Shown piece after piece: positions 32,465 through 40,284 of a stretch of DNA of 64,000 nt (positions within the stretch are counted from its first letter, which is position 1; each line of letters starts with the position of its first letter). This stretch comes from Amycolatopsis circi (GTDB taxonomy: Bacteria > Actinomycetota > Actinomycetes > Mycobacteriales > Pseudonocardiaceae): assembly GCF_003385235.1 (NCBI RefSeq), contig NZ_PQIA01000025.1:21390-85389 (forward strand). The letters run 5' to 3'. The position numbers were made by a program, and so were the translations under genes. The notes beneath the pieces are model-generated. The model was given only the letters and a program-made list of their open reading frames with translations, did not search any database and was not told the origin of the DNA.

Positions 32465-33775
32465 ATGGACCTGCCACTCTCCCGAATCGCGAACGAACGC
32501 CTGCATCGCGCCATTCCCGGCGGCGCGCACACCTACGCCAAAGGCGAGGACCAATACCCCGAACATCTCGCCCCGGTCATCTCGCACGGCCGCGGTGCGT
32601 ACGTCTGGGACGTCGACGGCAACCGGTACCTCGAATACGGCTCCGGCCTGCGCGCGGTCAGCCTCGGCCACGTGCATCCGCGCGTGACCGCGGCCGTGCG
32701 CGACGTGCTGGAGCGGGGCAACAACTTCGTCCGTCCATCCATTGTGGAGCTTGAAGCGGCGGAGCAGTTCCTGGCGACGGTGCCGACCGCGGACATGGTG
32801 AAGTTCGCGAAGAACGGCTCCGACGCGACGACCGCCGCCGTCCGGCTCGCCCGCGCCGCGACCGGACGGCCGCTGGTCGCCCAATGCGCCGACCACGCGT
32901 TCTTCTCCACCGACGACTGGTTCATCGGCACCACTCCGATGCCCGCCGGAATCCCGGCCGCGACGATGGCGATGACCGTGCCCTTCCCGTACGGCGACCT
33001 CCCGGCGACCGAGCAAATGCTGCGCCAGTTCAGCGGGCAGGTGGCGTGCCTGATCCTGGAGCCCACCAAGGGCGTCGATCCGCCGGACGGCTATCTCGCC
33101 GGGCTGCTCGACCTCGCCCATCAGCACGGCGCGCTGGTGATCTTTGACGAGATGATCACCGGGTTCCGGTATTCCGAGCACGGTGCGCAGGGTCTGTACG
33201 GCGTGACGCCGGATCTCTCGGCCTTCGGGAAGGCGCTCGGCAACGGCTTCGCGGTCGCTGCGTTGGCCGGTCGGCGGGATTTGATGGAATTGGGCGGCCT
33301 GCGCGATTCGCGGGACCGGGTGTTCCTGCTGTCGACGACGCACGGCGCGGAGACGCCCGCGTTGGCTGCCGCTATGGCGGTAATCGATGTCTACGCGACT
33401 GAGGATGTGACGGCTCGGCTGCACGCACTCGGGGCCCGGCTGGGGGCGGGCGTGACCGAAGTGACGGCTGCGCACGGGGTCAGCGGGCAGGTGCTGGTGC
33501 GGGGGCGGGACAGCAACCTGGTGTTCGCGACTCTCGACGCGGAGGGTCAGCCGTCGCAGGAGTATCGGACGCTGTTCCTGCGGTGCCTGCTGGAGAACGG
33601 GGTGCTGGCTCCGTCCTTTGTGGTCAGTGCGGCGATGACGGAGGAGGACATCGACCGGACGGTGGAGGTGGTCGCCTCGGCCTGCGTGGTGTACCGGAAG
33701 GCGTTGGAGGCCGGGGATCCGTCGCCGTGGCTGGGCGGCCGCCCGGTCAAGCCGGTCTTTCGCCGGAAGGCCTGA
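32465..33775 (+). CDS. Class-III (glutamate-1-semialdehyde-type) aminotransferase
   Basis: 436 residues with PLP fold type I: YGSGLRAVSLGHVHPRVTAAV, KNGSDATTAAVRLARAATGRP, EPTKGVDPPDGYL, IFDEMITGFRYSEHGAQGLYGVTPDLSAFGKALGNGFAVAAL. The Lys of FGKALGNG should bind PLP. Homologues in sugar operons act on nucleotide-linked or other small keto compounds rather than in heme synthesis; here the substrate is most likely a keto sugar of the operon or an amine side group. It is the last gene of the operon and is followed by a palindromic repeat between convergent genes. Confidence 0.9.
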   Translation: MDLPLSRIANERLHRAIPGGAHTYAKGEDQYPEHLAPVISHGRGAYVWDVDGNRYLEYGSGLRAVSLGHVHPRVTAAVRDVLERGNNFVRPSIVELEAAEQFLATVPTADMVKFAKNGSDATTAAVRLARAATGRPLVAQCADHAFFSTDDWFIGTTPMPAGIPAATMAMTVPFPYGDLPATEQMLRQFSGQVACLILEPTKGVDPPDGYLAGLLDLAHQHGALVIFDEMITGFRYSEHGAQGLYGVTPDLSAFGKALGNGFAVAALAGRRDLMELGGLRDSRDRVFLLSTTHGAETPALAAAMAVIDVYATEDVTARLHALGARLGAGVTEVTAAHGVSGQVLVRGRDSNLVFATLDAEGQPSQEYRTLFLRCLLENGVLAPSFVVSAAMTEEDIDRTVEVVASACVVYRKALEAGDPSPWLGGRPVKPVFRRKA

Positions 33776-33790
33776 CTCCCCCTGGCCAAC

Positions 33791-33845
33791 GTCCGTGAAG
33801 GGCTCCTTGAGGGAACCAGATTCCCTCTAGGAGCCCTTCACGGAC
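33791..33845. repeat. 55-bp palindrome, GTCCGTGAAGG family, between convergent genes
   Basis: The arms GTCCGTGAAGGGCTCC-TTGAGGGAA and TTCCCTC-TAGGAGCCC-TTCACGGAC pair almost completely. It lies exactly between the end of the plus-strand glycan operon and the end of the minus-strand exopolysaccharide operon. Confidence 0.88.
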
Positions 33846-33854
33846 AATCAGCAG

Positions 33855-34505
33855 CTAGTGGTCGACGATTCGGTCGATCCAGTAGGCCGTGCCAGGAATG
33901 ATCGCCAGCGCCGCAGCGAAGCCGCCGATCGTGTCGGTCGGGTAGTGCGCGCCTAGCCCGACCTCGGCCCACGCCATCAGGAAGCCGGACACCAAAGCCA
34001 GCCCCAGCGTCCACGCCACCGCGGCGAACCGGCTCAACCGACCGGCCAGGACGTAAGCACCGGTTAGCGCCAGAGCCGTCGCGAAGGCGGTGTGGCCGCT
34101 GGGGAACGACAGGTAGCTGCCATGGATCGTCCGGCCGGTCAGGGGTTTCAGCACCGAAGTCACCCCGACCGTGAGACCGCAGCCGACCACCGCGAGCACT
34201 GCCGTTCGCGGTCGGTGCGTCAGCAGGCAACCGCCGATTACCAGGAGCAGGATCAGCACCGCGCCCAGCGGTTCGCCGCAGAAGTCGATCGCCGTCGCGA
34301 AGTACCACCATGGGTCGGGCACGAGGTCCGGGCCGGGCAGGAGCGGGGCGTCGAAGGCGCTCGGTACCGAGTGTCCGGCGAAGCGCAGACCCAGCGCGAT
34401 CAACGCCACGAGCCCGAGCACCGCCAAGACCAGCGAAGGCGTGCGCAGAACCATCGGAAGCGCTCGGGGCGAGGTCTTCAGTCGGTCGCGCACAACTTCC
34501 TTCAT
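33855..34505 (-). CDS. PAP2-family phosphatase
   Basis: 216 residues with five to six membrane segments. PAP2 motifs are KPLTGRTIHG (motif 1; RT in place of the usual RP), SFPSGHTAFATA (motif 2) and GLGAHYPTDTIGG (motif 3, H-x3-D). It probably dephosphorylates a polyprenyl pyrophosphate carrier outside the membrane and so recycles undecaprenyl phosphate for the polysaccharide locus. The ATG overlaps the GT4 stop (ATGA). It is the last gene of the minus-strand operon. Confidence 0.9.
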   Translation of the reverse strand: MKEVVRDRLKTSPRALPMVLRTPSLVLAVLGLVALIALGLRFAGHSVPSAFDAPLLPGPDLVPDPWWYFATAIDFCGEPLGAVLILLLVIGGCLLTHRPRTAVLAVVGCGLTVGVTSVLKPLTGRTIHGSYLSFPSGHTAFATALALTGAYVLAGRLSRFAAVAWTLGLALVSGFLMAWAEVGLGAHYPTDTIGGFAAALAIIPGTAYWIDRIVDH

Positions 34506-35671
34506 ACCGCTGAAATCGCTTCCTCGTAGCCTTCGAGCAGCCGTTTCAGCCCTACTTCCGGGGTGAAGTCCGCGTCGTACCGTTGCCGCGCGGCCTCGCC
34601 CATCTTTTGGTTCAGCTCGGCGTCGGCCACCTCGCACAAAGCTGAGGCCAGCGCCGCCGCGTCGCCCGGAGTGTGCAGCAAGCCGGTGACACCATCGGTG
34701 ACCAACTCCTCGAAGGCTCCGTGCGCGGGCGCGACCGTCGGCACCCCGGCCGCCATCGCCTCCACCACCACGAGACCGAACGCCTCCAGCCACGTCGACG
34801 GCACGACGACCGCCGTCGCTCGCGCGATCAGTTCCTGGCACGAAGCGCGGTCCTGCAGGCCGACGTACGACACGTTCTCCCGCCCAGCCGCCCAGGCCGC
34901 GACGTCGTCGGACAACGGCCCGGTCCCGGCGATCAGCAGCGGCAGCTTGCCGGTGTACTGCTCCCACGCCGCTTTGAGCAGCGGGATGCCTTTCTCCTCG
35001 GTGAGCCGTCCCAGGAACAGGAGGTGCTCACCCTCGCCGATGCGCCGCCGCCCCTCGTCCGGGACGAAGTTGTGCTTCACGGTCATCCGCGCGGCTGGCA
35101 GCCCGGCGTCCACGAGCAGGCGGCGCTGGGCGTCGGAGATGCAGAAGAACCGGGTTACCCCGGTCCGCCAGCGATCCCGGTTGACCAGCAGGTTTACCGC
35201 CATCGGCACGGTCGCGGCGGCCGAATCGCGGTAGCAGCCGTGCCGGACCGCGGGGACCGGCAGGCCGCCGACGCAGTCGGTGCAGATCCGGCCGTCGCGG
35301 TAGAGCGTGCCGGGCGGGCAGACGAGGCCGTAGTTGTGCAGGGTCGCGACCACCGGCACCCGCGCGTCGGCGCACGCGGCCAGCACCGACGGGGACAGCA
35401 GCGGGAAGGTGTTGTGGACGTGCACGACGTCCGGCCGATCCCGGCGAAGCCGAGCCAGCAGTTCGGTCCGCGAAGCGCGGTTCCACGGCACTTGCAACGG
35501 CACCAACGCCTTGCGCGCCAACGGCATCGACGCGATGTCGTCGCTGTGCCGCTCGAACCGTTGCACGTCGATCCCGGCCGACGACAGCAGCGCGACCTCG
35601 GCGTCGACCACGTTGTTCTCGCCGCTCGGCTGCTCCGACCGATAGCGGTTGTGCACCACCAGAACCTTCAC
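34502..35671 (-). CDS. Family-4 glycosyltransferase (first of two)
   Basis: 389 residues, GT-B fold. The acceptor half starts KVLVVHNRYRSEQPSGENNVVDAEVALL and has VHVHNTFPLLSPSVL. The donor half has FLGRLTEEKGIPLLKAAWEQY, LIAGTGPL and the retaining-GT4 signature VPSTWLEAFGLVVVEAMAAGVPTVAPAHGAFEELV. It carries a cysteine-rich insert (PPGTLYRDGRICTDCVGG) common in wall and capsule GT4 enzymes. The GTG overlaps the polymerase gene's end by four bases. It builds the repeat unit. Confidence 0.92.
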   Translation of the reverse strand: MKVLVVHNRYRSEQPSGENNVVDAEVALLSSAGIDVQRFERHSDDIASMPLARKALVPLQVPWNRASRTELLARLRRDRPDVVHVHNTFPLLSPSVLAACADARVPVVATLHNYGLVCPPGTLYRDGRICTDCVGGLPVPAVRHGCYRDSAAATVPMAVNLLVNRDRWRTGVTRFFCISDAQRRLLVDAGLPAARMTVKHNFVPDEGRRRIGEGEHLLFLGRLTEEKGIPLLKAAWEQYTGKLPLLIAGTGPLSDDVAAWAAGRENVSYVGLQDRASCQELIARATAVVVPSTWLEAFGLVVVEAMAAGVPTVAPAHGAFEELVTDGVTGLLHTPGDAAALASALCEVADAELNQKMGEAARQRYDADFTPEVGLKRLLEGYEEAISAV

Positions 35672-36876
35672 GCCAGCTTCTCCCTCGCTGGAGCCTCGCC
35701 CGCGGCCAGCAACGACGCGGCGACCGCCAGATGCAGCAAATACGGCGACGCGTCGCCGAGCCCGGCTTCGGTGTACGACGCGGAAATGACGTAAGCAATC
35801 AGGAAAATCGCGCTCGCCCTCGCCACCGACGGCGGCCGCAGCACCGCGATCGCGACCAGCACCAGCAGCATCGCGGCGACGATCCCGATTCCCACGAAGC
35901 CCTGCTCGTGGTAGATCGCGAGCCAGCTGTTGTCGATCGGCAGGCCGTCGTAGGACTTGTCGGTGAGGCCGACGCCGAAGATGTACTCGAACCCGGTCCG
36001 CGGCGCGGAAAGCAGCGCGTCCCACACCTTCGCGCGGCCGGTCAGGCTGGAGAAATCGTCGGTGCTCTGGCCACGCAGGAACCACGCCTGCAGCAGGCCG
36101 CCCAGCACCACCGCGGCGAAGCCAGCCACGAGCACGATCCCGGCGAACACCTTCCGCGCCCGCGCGCTGACCAGCCCCAGCGACAGCAACGCGACGATCA
36201 GCCCGGCGACGAGCCCGAGCGTCGCGGTGCGGGTGTGTGTGAGCAGCAGCAGCCCGAGCGACGGCACTGCGACGAGCAACGCGCTCTTCGCGTCCGTCCG
36301 TTTGCCGAGCCACATCAGCACCGCGAGCCCGGCGATGACCGCCGCGTACTGGCCGACCTGCGGTGGCGTCAGCGGCCACACCGCGCCGGAAAGCCGGCCG
36401 CCGTAGATGTCCGGCATTGCCTTGCCCGGCGAGATCGCCAGGCCGAGCACGACCGAAATCAGCACCGCACCGAACATCCGGATGTGCGCCCGCACGAACG
36501 CGAACGACCCGTCCCACCAGCCGCTGAGCAGCCAGAGCGTCGCGACGAACACGGTGAACCGGAAACACCGGAACAGCGAGCCGTAGCCGGATTCCAGGTG
36601 CACGCTGGCCACGATGCTCGTCAGCAGCAGGAAGGTCAGGAGCAGCAGGTACGCGCTCGGCCGGATCCGGATCCGCAGGTTCAGCATCAGGGCGAGCAGG
36701 AACGCGGTCATCAACGCGCCCATGGTGACCAGCTGGATCACCGTGCGCGGCAACGGGATCACCGTCTGCGCGCCGGTCGAACCGAGCGTGTTGAGGATGA
36801 GCAGCGCCCAGGCCGCGCTTACCGCTTTCGGTACCGATTTCGTTTCGGCGGGCAGGGTGGCGGTCAATTCGGCCAT
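35668..36876 (-). CDS. O-antigen polymerase/ligase-like membrane protein (Wzy)
   Basis: 402 residues with about eleven hydrophobic segments. The long outer loop holds the family landmark: WFLRGQSTDDFSSLTGRAKVWDALLSAPRTGFEYIFGVGLTDKSYDGLPIDNSWLAIYHEQGFVG (Wzy_C/O-antigen ligase type, with the SLTGRxxVW motif). It should polymerise the lipid-linked repeat units at the outer face. The gene is 1 base from the beta-helix gene and overlaps the GT4 gene by four bases. Confidence 0.9.
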   Translation of the reverse strand: MAELTATLPAETKSVPKAVSAAWALLILNTLGSTGAQTVIPLPRTVIQLVTMGALMTAFLLALMLNLRIRIRPSAYLLLLTFLLLTSIVASVHLESGYGSLFRCFRFTVFVATLWLLSGWWDGSFAFVRAHIRMFGAVLISVVLGLAISPGKAMPDIYGGRLSGAVWPLTPPQVGQYAAVIAGLAVLMWLGKRTDAKSALLVAVPSLGLLLLTHTRTATLGLVAGLIVALLSLGLVSARARKVFAGIVLVAGFAAVVLGGLLQAWFLRGQSTDDFSSLTGRAKVWDALLSAPRTGFEYIFGVGLTDKSYDGLPIDNSWLAIYHEQGFVGIGIVAAMLLVLVAIAVLRPPSVARASAIFLIAYVISASYTEAGLGDASPYLLHLAVAASLLAAGEAPAREKLA

Positions 36877-36877
36877 G

Positions 36878-38386
36878 TCAGCCCCCGTTCGGCTTATAGC
36901 TCGAATTCGCGTCCTGGTGGTACGGCGCGCCCTGCCATTCGCCGATGCCGACGATGTTGCTCATTTCCTTGGCGACGAACGTCCACGGCCCGGCGTAAGC
37001 GTTGTCGTGCCAGGAATTGTCCTGCTGGAACGTGATCGCCTGCTGGATCACCGCGCCCTGGTAGGGCGACCAGTCCGGGTAACTGCCGAAATTCGACAGC
37101 ACGCCCATCCGGCCGCACACCTCCTCGCAGCCGAGCGCCTTCGAGTTGAGCGTGAACTGGTTGTGCTGCACCACGACCCGCTGCGTCTTCCATCGGCAGT
37201 CGCTGTACAGCGGTTTCTTCGCGATCGCCGGCGCGGAACAGGTCGAGACGTTCGGCACGAGCTTGGTGCACGAGCCGCTGGAGGTGTTGGCCGGGCTGTT
37301 GCAGAACCGGTCGGCGTTCTCCCACAGGATGATGCCGTTCCAGTTGTCCTGCAGCAGGTTTCCGGAGATTTCGAGATTGCTCGTCCGGGCCTTCAGCCGC
37401 GGTTCGCCGCCGGACTCGGAAATATAGATCGTCGCCGCCGGGAACGGGTCGCCGCGGTCGGCGTGCGCGCGGCCGTCGAGCAGATTGTTGCGGCGGATCG
37501 TGTTGTTGCGGATGATCGCGTTGTAGCTGGTCTCGTAAATGATCGCGGCGCTGTCGTTGTTCTCGATCAGGTTGCCCTCGATCAGGAAATCGTTGTTGTT
37601 CGTGTCGGCCCACAGCCCGGTGCCGCGGTTGTCGTGCACCCAGTTGCCGACGACGTCCGCGCCGTCCACCGCCCAGAACTTCATGCCGCCGGTGCAGCCG
37701 CACTCCGGGACCTTGGTCTCCCAGTTCCCGGTGTTGTTGCCGGTGATTTCGGTGCCGCGCAGCACGAGTCCGGTCACGACGGCGTTGCCGGAGTAGGCGT
37801 TCAGGCCGTACTGGCCGTTGCGCCGCAGACAACTGTCGAGGATCTGCTGCTTCGGCCCGGCCATCAGCCCGGCCCCGTCGTTGTCCTGCACGGTCAGGTG
37901 CTGGATGACCCAGCCAGCGGCCGAATCGTGGTTGACCACGCCCTCGTCGCGCGGCGCGGTGAAGCCCTGCACGGTGAACGATTCGAGCCGGACGTCCTTG
38001 CCCGGGCCGGCGAAGGCGTACCGGTTCTTCTTGCGCCCGTCGAACACCGCGCCGGGAGCGCCGAGGTAGACGTCGCCGTCCTTGGGCTGCACCTGGGCGT
38101 ATTCGTCGTCGCTGAGCCGGTGCGTACCGGGCGCGAGCCAGAACGTGGTGCCCGCCGGGGAATTCTTCGTCTTGGCCGACAAGTCGTCCACCACGGCCGG
38201 ATCCACCTGGACGGCCCCGGCGGGCGCGGTCGCCGGACCGGGCTGCGCGTGATCGCAGACCGCGGCGATCGGGCCCTGCGGCGTAGTCGATCCGGCGGCC
38301 GGAGCGGGCGCGGCTCCGGACGAACTGCACGAAGCCAGCGCGAGCGGGAGCAGCGCTCCCAGCAGCGGCACCAAAATCCTTCGCAC
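36878..38386 (-). CDS. Right-handed beta-helix lipoprotein
   Basis: 502 residues. The lipoprotein signal RRILVPLLGALLPLALASC puts the lipid on the Cys of LASCSS. The rest is a parallel beta-helix with Asn-rich rungs such as GNNTGNWETKVP, WADTNNNDFLIEGNLIENNDSAAIIYETSYNAIIRNNTIRRNN and TSNLEISGNLLQDNWNGIILW. Eleven cysteines suggest several disulfides. This fold is used by polysaccharide lyases and C5-epimerases. No catalytic set is proven, but its place in an exopolysaccharide operon argues for trimming or epimerising the polymer outside the cell. The GTG at 38386 has GAGAGGA upstream; an ATG at 38404 overlapping the previous stop is possible. Confidence 0.88.
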   Translation of the reverse strand: MRRILVPLLGALLPLALASCSSSGAAPAPAAGSTTPQGPIAAVCDHAQPGPATAPAGAVQVDPAVVDDLSAKTKNSPAGTTFWLAPGTHRLSDDEYAQVQPKDGDVYLGAPGAVFDGRKKNRYAFAGPGKDVRLESFTVQGFTAPRDEGVVNHDSAAGWVIQHLTVQDNDGAGLMAGPKQQILDSCLRRNGQYGLNAYSGNAVVTGLVLRGTEITGNNTGNWETKVPECGCTGGMKFWAVDGADVVGNWVHDNRGTGLWADTNNNDFLIEGNLIENNDSAAIIYETSYNAIIRNNTIRRNNLLDGRAHADRGDPFPAATIYISESGGEPRLKARTSNLEISGNLLQDNWNGIILWENADRFCNSPANTSSGSCTKLVPNVSTCSAPAIAKKPLYSDCRWKTQRVVVQHNQFTLNSKALGCEEVCGRMGVLSNFGSYPDWSPYQGAVIQQAITFQQDNSWHDNAYAGPWTFVAKEMSNIVGIGEWQGAPYHQDANSSYKPNGG

Positions 38387-38403
38387 GGTGGATCCTCTCG
38401 ACA

Positions 38404-40284
38404 TCAGGGCAGGCGGAGCACAGTGGTCAGCGGCCCGGTGACGGCACCGGAGCCGACGAGCGTCGTGGCGGGTTCGCGGCGACCGAAACCGGGCGAGTAC
38501 CAGCCCAGCGGCGGATTCGTCTCGCCTCGGTGCGCGGTCCAGGCGAGCTGCGGCGGAAGCTCCAGCGTCGCGGTACGGCCGGGCCAGGTGAGCTGGGCGG
38601 TGTTTCCCTCCAGCTCGACGGCCAGCAGCGGCCCGAGGTGGAAGGCGAGTTTGGCGGGGCCGCCGCCGGTCACCTCGTCCACCACGGTCAGCGTCCGGGC
38701 GGACAGCTCGACGGTGCGGCGGTGCAGCGCCGGGGCGTAACCGTCGTGTTCGGCCTGCCATTGTGCGGGAGCCGAGGCGAGGGTGCGCGAGTTAGCGTGC
38801 CGCGTCCACAGGAATGGACCGCCGGATGTCGATTGGTCGACACCGCCGAGCTGCAGCGTGTTGTGGCCGAGCGTGGAGCGGAAGTACGCGCGCCACTCGG
38901 GTTCGCCGTGGTAGCAGTACGTTCCCGGGTCGGCGAGGATGTCGACGCCGTCATGCCGGACCTCGATGGACAACGCATCGGCGTGTGCGTGCGCAGCGAT
39001 GGAGAGGAAACCGTGCGGGCCGCTGTCGCAGCGGCACCAGATCTCCGGGCCGTTCTCGCTGCGCAGGATGGTCATGCCCGCGTCGGCGAAAACCGGGCGC
39101 TCCCGGGCGTTGTCCAGCTGCGGCACTCGGGAGCGCAGCGCCGCGAACAACGCCGTGCGTACGTCGTCGGCAGGAAGCTTCGGCCACCACTCCGCGCGGC
39201 CGAACAGTGCGTCGCCGGTGGCCAGCAGCGAATGCCAGCGGTCTGTCTCCGGGCCGTCCACGATCAGGCCGAAGCCGTCGTCGGCGTCGCCTTGGCGGGG
39301 CGGACGTCCGGCACAGTCCACAATGGCCGCGAGGGCGTCGCACATCGCCCGGAGTTCCAGCCAGGTCGAGCGCGGCAGTCGCGGTCCGGCTTCGAGTGCG
39401 GCGGCGAGGCCCAGCTCCAGCACGAGACCGTGGTACTCCGTGGCCAGCTCGCGATTCAGGCCGGAGGTGAAGGTGTTGGCCCTTAAGTGCAAGTCCAGCG
39501 AGCGGATCGCGTCGGATCGCCAGCTAGCGGACTCTGGGAACCAGTCGAACGCACAAGCCGCCGCCAGCTGCCCGGCGGCCTCGGCGAGGACGTGGTTGTT
39601 GGCCGACGTGCCCCGGCTCGGGAACGCCGCCAGCCACCGCTGGTGCTGCCAAATCTGCCGCAGCGCCTCGGGGTTGTCCTCGAACAACCCAGGCGCGCCG
39701 GACCAGCCGTCCAGCAGGCGGCGCACCCACACCCACGACAGCAGCCGGATGCCCAGCTCGATCCCGCTCAGCCAGTGCACGCCGCGCATCGGCGGGTTGG
39801 CCGCCCACCACGACTTCAGATGGTCGGCCACGCGGTGCGCGTAACGGTCGTCGCCGGTCACCCGGTACGCGGCGGCCAGCACCGTCAAATGCTGATGCCG
39901 CGAGGGCTCCCAGATCTGCTTGATGTCGCCGATCGCGTTCTCGTCGCGGTACGGGATCTCGAAGGAGTACTGATCCCCCGGCGCACGACGGCCGGTCTTC
40001 GGGTCGAACGCCCAATCCGGCGCGACGAGGTCGTCTCGCACGACGCCGAAGTACTCGGCGTGCCCGTCCATCAGCCGGTCCGCCGCCGCGACCAGCCGGT
40101 CCCGTCCGGTCGCGGGTACCTCCGGCTCGGCAGGCCAGGCCGGGAACGTCCGGGTCGCCGCCCAGGTCGGCTGCCGCTGGGATTCGCCGCGCCACCGTTG
40201 CTTGCGCACGACGTCCCCGACCCGGCCGACGATCTCCGCCGGACCCATCGCGGACAGCCGCCGCAGGTACCAGGACGGGTCCAT
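38404..40284 (-). CDS. Heparinase II/III-family protein
   Basis: 626 residues. The N-terminal ~370 form the (alpha/alpha) toroid (NAIGDIKQIWEPSRHQHLTVLAAAY, WLAAFPSRGTSANNHVLAEAAGQLAAACAF, LNRELATEYHGLVLELGLAA). From about residue 390 the heparinase II/III beta-domain follows, with SIAAHAHADALSIEVRHDGVDILADPGTYCYHG and FRSTLGHNTLQLGGVDQS, which hold the conserved His and Tyr residues. No signal peptide is visible. Such proteins sit in bacterial exopolysaccharide operons and may act on uronic-acid polymers. The ATG follows the MDR-Gfo stop by TGATG. Confidence 0.92.
   Translation of the reverse strand: MDPSWYLRRLSAMGPAEIVGRVGDVVRKQRWRGESQRQPTWAATRTFPAWPAEPEVPATGRDRLVAAADRLMDGHAEYFGVVRDDLVAPDWAFDPKTGRRAPGDQYSFEIPYRDENAIGDIKQIWEPSRHQHLTVLAAAYRVTGDDRYAHRVADHLKSWWAANPPMRGVHWLSGIELGIRLLSWVWVRRLLDGWSGAPGLFEDNPEALRQIWQHQRWLAAFPSRGTSANNHVLAEAAGQLAAACAFDWFPESASWRSDAIRSLDLHLRANTFTSGLNRELATEYHGLVLELGLAAALEAGPRLPRSTWLELRAMCDALAAIVDCAGRPPRQGDADDGFGLIVDGPETDRWHSLLATGDALFGRAEWWPKLPADDVRTALFAALRSRVPQLDNARERPVFADAGMTILRSENGPEIWCRCDSGPHGFLSIAAHAHADALSIEVRHDGVDILADPGTYCYHGEPEWRAYFRSTLGHNTLQLGGVDQSTSGGPFLWTRHANSRTLASAPAQWQAEHDGYAPALHRRTVELSARTLTVVDEVTGGGPAKLAFHLGPLLAVELEGNTAQLTWPGRTATLELPPQLAWTAHRGETNPPLGWYSPGFGRREPATTLVGSGAVTGPLTTVLRLP

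Noticed and set aside
36878..38386. Beta-helix protein as pectate lyase
   Set aside because: The fold fits, but no catalytic Asp/Arg set of a known lyase family could be placed.
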